Made by a program: the position numbers and the translations under genes
Notes under the pieces: generated by a model
Told to the model about the DNA's origin: nothing
What the model saw: only the letters and a program-made list of their open reading frames with translations
Databases searched by the model: none
In this document: in pieces, positions 18,065 to 22,172 of the stretch
How positions within the stretch are numbered: the stretch's first letter is position 1
Layout: each line of letters starts with the position of its first letter
From: Hirudo medicinalis
Taxonomy: Eukaryota > Annelida > Clitellata > Hirudinida > Hirudinidae
NCBI GenBank assembly: GCA_011800805.1
Contig: MPNW01000914.1
Location: 1 to 22,172 of the forward strand
Reading direction: 5' to 3'
DNA: 22,172 nt

Positions 18065-21000
18065 CTAGCAGGGGTCACTGAAGTGAGGTCTCAAGTGCCA
18101 GAGGCAGGGCGCCTGCGAAGAAGCTGGTGCCTCGTTCATCACCTTGATGTCCGAATCTTGGTCTTGTCTCTTGGAACTTGGTTGCCTCTCTTCATCGAGG
18201 GAATTTCTTCGTTCTGTGATCGTCTCGTTTGGAAGGGTCTTGTTGAGTTTGCTGGGTTGTGACCCTCCAGGTATGAATGAGTTCAAGTCGACATTGCAAC
18301 AAATGCCATTCTGTGTTCTTCCATTCACCCGATCGTTATTATGTTGTTTTTTCTTCATCCCATCGGGGTAACAAGGGTTCATTCCGAGACCTCTTTCGGG
18401 GTAAGAGTTCAAGTGGTTCCTCATCTGAGGATGATTTCCTGAATCTTTTATTGTCTCAACGAAATAGTGACTGTTTTGGAGAAGTGGGTGGCTGCCAAAT
18501 GGAGACCAAGACTGTGGGTAGTGACCCAGGAGGGTAGGGTATGGTGAAAAAGGGGGCGTCAAAATATGGGGGCCCCCGGATGGAGATTTATTCTTGTTGT
18601 GGGTGACGTTGGCAATTTGACATAACTTTCCGTCCTTGACCAGAACTGGAACTGCTACTCTTCTCGGGGCTGGTAATGGTGTCAGTTCAAGCCCTCGTTC
18701 TTGTCTGCGTTTAAAGATATTTTTGTTAGTTTATTAAAGAAAATGTTATTATTTCGAATTTATAAAATTTACAGTCGTAAACTTCTATTATCAAGTGATT
18801 CCTACGTCATGAACGTGACAGACTAGTCGCGGTTAAATGTTGTCAATTCGATACAAATTAAGACCTTTGGTTATCACAGATTTAACAAAGACATTTCGCT
18901 TGCTCATAATATTAAATACTCATAACATCTCATAATTACCAATTACTCATAATATTAAAACAAAAAACAATCCAACAATGCATGGCGATTTACAATAATT
19001 TATTCATTTGTGGCTGGTGAATTCATTATCATGAGATGATGACAAAGGATAACGATTTAAGTTTTGAGATAAGCTGTTTTATTAAATAAAGTGGTGACCA
19101 CAGATGAAATGAATTTTGCAACCTTTGCCATCTTATCGTTGACGTATCGGCTTGACAAGTGCTCATTAGAGTGACATGATGATGATTGCAATCTCTAATT
19201 GACTCCTAATTGCTGAGAGGATTCTTAAGTTCTAATCGAAGGTAATTAGGATTCAAAACAGATGTTGAAGTCGCTTTAATTGAACAACTTAATGAGAAGC
19301 AATCGAAGTGAAAAGTAATAGATACGACAGGTCAGAGCTTTGAGGTTCAATACCTGGAAAGTGCATGAAAGTGATGAAATCTTGTCAACGAATACTTACA
19401 AGGGTGACATTAAGCTGAATGAACGATGCAATTTATGATCTGTGATTATATACACAAAATAAGTTACATGGTAACGAATTGACATAATTGCGCATAATAA
19501 TTACTTAAATAATTTTAATAAGGGATTAATGTCTCATTATCTTGTTATTATCAATACCTTGCTTTTTTGAGCTTGTAGCGATGGTTTTGGAACCAGATCT
19601 TGACTTGTGTGGGACTAAGCCTGAGGATGCTTGCCAAATGTTCCCTCTCAGGAGCAGACAAATACCTCTGCTGCCTGAACCTTCTCTCCAATTCATAGGT
19701 CTGACTCTTAGAGAAAAGAACTCTTCTTTTTTTCTTATTCAAGCTTTGATCTCCGCAACCGGAAGCCATCATAATCGAAGCATCATTATTGTCATCGCTT
19801 TCGTCCGAGTAGCACTCTCCGTGGCTCAAAACTCTGACCTGCCTGCCAGTTGGGCCACCACCTTCTCCAAACATCCTCTCATCAGTATCCATGCTTTCAT
19901 TTCTGATGTCTGCTGCCTCTCCTGCTTCATCTTCACTTCTGCAGTGTCTTTCATGGAAGCCGTTCGGCCGATGGGAATCGTTCGACTGATCTGATGGGTC
20001 GTGGGCAAGGTTTTGGTAGTACTTGGTCTCAGGTATCGAGACCCTGATGTTGTTGACCTGTTCAGAAACTTGCAGGCCGTTTTTGACCCTGCCCGAAGCT
20101 GATGCAAGCTGACTGGCGCAAGAATTGCCATCCTTTGCTGACTGATGTTCATGTACCGAGGATTTGTAATCTCCTCCGATTGAGGATTCTGCTTTGTTGG
20201 CTTCTGTGGCCTGTCCAGTGCTTTCTTGTTTCAAATCGAAGCTGTCCTGTTCGTCATCACTATCACTGGAGAGGTTGTAGTCTTTCTTCTCGAAGACATT
20301 GTGGCCGTTCAACGATCCGTTCTTGTAGAAGTGACTCTTTTGTGGAAGCATGAAACCCGCCATCGAGTTTTGAGGAACTGTTGTGAAAATTGGGAAAAAA
20401 ATTTATTAATCTTCATTCGAAAGATTTAATTCGAATCTTAAAATCACCATATTAATCTAATCTAATCTAATAATGTCATATTAAATGAAATCTAAATATT
20501 ATTCAATTTAGCCGTCACATTTAAAAGACTTCTTTTAACTCAAAAGCATGCCTGTCAACAAAGTATGGTTTTTACCTTGGTGCTTGAAGACATTCGAGAA
20601 GTCAACCCTGGAATAACAGATGATGTTGCTTGGATCGATGCAGAGCTTCGAGAAGTCACGACTGTCGAGCAAGTTCGGTGAAAACATGGTTGGCAGGAAG
20701 TAAGGGAAGAGGTTCCTTGCCCCATCCGGCGATTTGAGTCCATGCTTGAAGTTGGAGTGATGATGGTGATGAGGATTGTGATTGTGCTGGTGACGTGGAT
20801 GAACCGACCTCTTGTTGCCGTTGTAGGTTGCATCGGCCTCTGAATCACTGTCAGATTGGTCGACGACAACTTCGTGGTCTTCAGATTCTCCCTGCTTTCC
20901 ATCGATGGCTTCGTCGTCGTCGCAGTTGCTGTTCTGAGGGTTGTTGTTGTCGTTGTTGGAGGAAGTACCGCTGTTGTCGTTGTCCGGACTGGCGCTCGTC

Positions 21001-21275
21001 TGTTCGACGCCGTCTTTGCGCTTCGGAGGAGAAGGAGTTGTGTCAGAATAGCGCTCAGATTCACTGCATTCTTCAGACGAGGTTGTCGTGTTGTTGTTGC
21101 TACTCGCGGTGCTACTACTGCTGCTGTGATTCTTGTGATTCTTGTTACGATGGATGTTCTTGCTGTCGTAACTGGATTGAGACGACGAGGAAGAGGAAGA
21201 GCCGTCGTCGGAGAGCGCTTTCGGTTCGGTGTTTCCACTGAGGATGCTGTCCACGCTGAAGCTGACTTTGATCAT
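18065..21275 (-). CDS. NKX2-2: NK2-2/vnd-type homeobox transcription factor, three exons
   Basis: Exons 20576-21275, 19558-20377 and 18065-18704 join with GT-AG introns of 198 and 853 bp in matching phases, giving 719 residues. The N-terminus [13 protein letters not shown] is a TN (Groucho-binding) motif. The homeodomain is at residues 448-507 (19558-19736), with [17 protein letters not shown], the helix-3 stretch TPTQVKIWF changed to SPTQVKIWF, and Tyr54 in QNHRY, the NK-2 class hallmark. The NK2-specific domain [15 protein letters not shown] is at 521-535. Family members specify ventral neural fate and bind CAAGTG-like sites. The protein is far longer than vertebrate NKX2-2 (273 residues): residues 20-440 are Ser/Asn/Asp-rich with a run of five His. 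The homeodomain is closer to NKX2-2/vnd than to NKX2-1 ([16 protein letters not shown]). The start is the first ATG and is immediately followed by the TN motif. Confidence 0.95.
18705..19557. other. homeobox gene intron 2
   Basis: This 853-bp intron splits the Arg codon at the end of the homeodomain. It is AT-rich with no recognised element or open frame. It holds several TAAT/ATTA cores and CTCATAATATTAAA-like repeats around 18900-18960. Confidence 0.7.
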
Positions 21276-21348
21276 GATCGCGGAAGGAGTCGAACTCGAG
21301 GTGTTTCTCTTAGAGATTGAGAAGACGATCTTTTTCTTGATTTTATTC

Positions 21349-21356
21349 TTTATAAA
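21349..21356 (-). promoter_or_regulatory. TATA box candidate of the homeobox gene
   Basis: TTTATAAA on the minus strand lies 74 bases before the homeobox start codon. A start site about 30 bases below it would leave a leader of roughly 45 bases. The motif is palindromic, so direction is set only by the gene's position. Confidence 0.35.
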
Positions 21357-21579
21357 ACGCTGACGAGAAATTCTTTCCTTTTAGCTGCGTTTTCATCTGC
21401 TGTTGGAGTGAGATAGGAGGAGGGACGCGTGGGAACATAAATTTGAATTCAACTAGAGAGGTTGAAGAAACCTTAAATTGAGGTGCTCAACCGCTAACCA
21501 GAACAAACGTTCTACTTCCAGTTCACTTCCAGGATGCTTTATATGTCCTACCATCGCCTGTCAATCTCACTTAAGCTGA

Positions 21580-21623
21580 CCAATGACGTCTCGTCTAGCA
21601 GACGGTGTGTGTTCTCTGATTGG
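21580..21623. promoter_or_regulatory. opposed CCAAT boxes with a CRE-like half site
   Basis: CCAAT (21580-21584) overlaps TGACGTC (21584-21590), a CRE-like site, and a CCAAT on the other strand (ATTGG, 21619-21623) lies 35 bases away. Opposed CCAAT boxes are frequent in bidirectional promoters. The block lies between the minus-strand homeobox gene and a possible plus-strand transcript starting near 21640. Confidence 0.4.
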
Positions 21624-21671
21624 TCGGAGTTTGAGAGCACAGGAAACAGTCCATCGCAGTTGCATCTTCAA

Positions 21672-22078
21672 ATGATGTTTCATTCCTTCTTCCATGCCAT
21701 CCTCCTTCTTCTCCGGGTTCACGTTCTTGCAGTGCTCCGTCGGTAAACAGACCTTATTCAGTTATGATTTATTAAACACCTCGTTATCATAAGTAAACAA
21801 ATATTGACATTGTTATGTAAACATGCTTATAATTTTATCTCAAATAAGTCACACTTTCAAATGGAACACTTGATATGATGTTTTAAACTATCAATATCCT
21901 GCTTTAATGTCAACATTTATTTTAAGAAATTGCAGTTTATTATTTATAAAACAATATTTTTCTTCCTTCTTGTTGATAACAAAAAAACAGCAAAATTAAC
22001 GAGGACGTAGACGATGAAGACGATAATGATGATGAAGACGACGAAGATGATCCATACGAGGACGATTATAAGGATTAA
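21672..22078 (+). CDS. possible short secreted acidic protein, two exons, speculative
   Basis: Exon 21672-21742 encodes MMFHSFFHAILLLLRVHVLA and a short basic end, a hydrophobic leader resembling a signal peptide. It closes at CG|GTAAAC. Exon 21991-22078 follows an AACAG acceptor, keeps the frame, and encodes a 28-residue tail in which 19 residues are Asp or Glu, ending YEDDYKD and a stop. The product would be 52 residues, or about 98 if translation starts at the in-frame ATG at 21534. Phase agreement and strand consistency support it. Against it, the acidic exon is close to a simple GAY/GAA repeat and the acceptor lacks a pyrimidine tract directly before the AG. It could instead be the edge of a larger gene beyond the window. 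No family is recognised. Confidence 0.25.
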
Positions 22079-22083
22079 TACAC

Positions 22084-22172
22084 ATGGAGCACACGGTAAA
22101 GAGAGGACTTAAGAGTCATTTGTCACCTCAGGAATGTGGCTATGCTTGCAATTATTGTGATGTTCGATGGTA
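22084..22172 (+). CDS. open frame cut by the right edge, Cys-rich
   Basis: An ATG opens a frame that is still open at the window end after 29 codons: MEHTVKRGLKSHLSPQ, then a CGYACNYC segment with C-x3-C-x2-C spacing. A splice acceptor TCACCTCAG at 22134 would join the cysteine part in frame to another exon. The cysteine spacing hints at a metal-binding or disulphide module, but it is too short to assign. Confidence 0.2.
   Translation, partial: MEHTVKRGLKSHLSPQECGYACNYCDVRW

Noticed and set aside
19542..19994. 150-codon plus-strand open frame
   Set aside because: It lies antisense to the homeodomain exon and has no independent support.
19826..20152. 108-codon minus-strand frame over homeobox exon 2
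   Set aside because: It overlaps the correct exon 2 frame, which carries the homeodomain and matches splice phase on both sides.
20555..21320. Long alternative frames on both strands over homeobox exon 1 (Thr-rich, Cys-rich and Val-rich)
   Set aside because: They are by-products of trinucleotide-rich low-complexity coding sequence. The TN motif, start codon and splice phase support only the Ser/Asn/Asp frame.
1..22172. tRNA, rRNA and CRISPR features
   Set aside because: I looked for tRNA B-box sequences and regularly spaced repeats and found none that held up. The genome is eukaryotic, so CRISPR is not expected.

Overview
The window is nuclear DNA from an invertebrate animal. It is AT-rich, its genes are split by GT-AG introns, and it carries animal gene families (an NK-2 homeobox gene, a SAC3D1-type gene, a bZIP gene) together with mariner, LINE and LTR-retroelement debris. 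I cannot name the phylum from sequence alone.

Layout: positions 1-200 are an ATGG/GATG microsatellite. Positions 200-3250 hold no recognisable protein gene, but contain two TATA-type promoter candidates, a perfect CRE and three copies of the palindrome TCACGTGA. From 3400 to 14425 on the minus strand lies a complete eight-exon SAC3D1-like gene (SAC3/GANP domain). Its 6.6-kb intron 5 is a transposon graveyard. It holds a decayed copy of an invertebrate repetitive gene family (5.8-6.9 kb), a solo LTR with a perfect 5-bp target duplication (7681-8305), a LINE endonuclease split by a mariner (8752-10082), and a gypsy-type integrase fragment (10.4-10.7 kb). Head to head with SAC3D1 is a small four-exon bZIP gene on the plus strand (15983-17169), reconstructed here from splice sites with consistent phase-0 junctions.

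Convergent with the bZIP gene is a three-exon NK2-2/vnd-type homeobox gene on the minus strand (18065-21275). It encodes about 719 residues with a TN motif, a Tyr54 homeodomain and an NK2-specific domain. It is much longer than vertebrate NKX2-2 because of low-complexity Ser/Asn/Asp/His-rich sequence. Divergent from it at the right edge is a speculative two-exon gene for a signal-peptide-like leader joined to a very acidic tail.

The genes are neighbours rather than a pathway. The homeobox and bZIP products are nuclear DNA-binding regulators, and SAC3D1 belongs to a family linked to centrosome and mRNA-export functions. Two sequence problems deserve checking: a 77-bp exact duplication around a single N inside the solo LTR, which is probably an assembly join, and a one-base phase mismatch between SAC3D1 exons 6 and 7.
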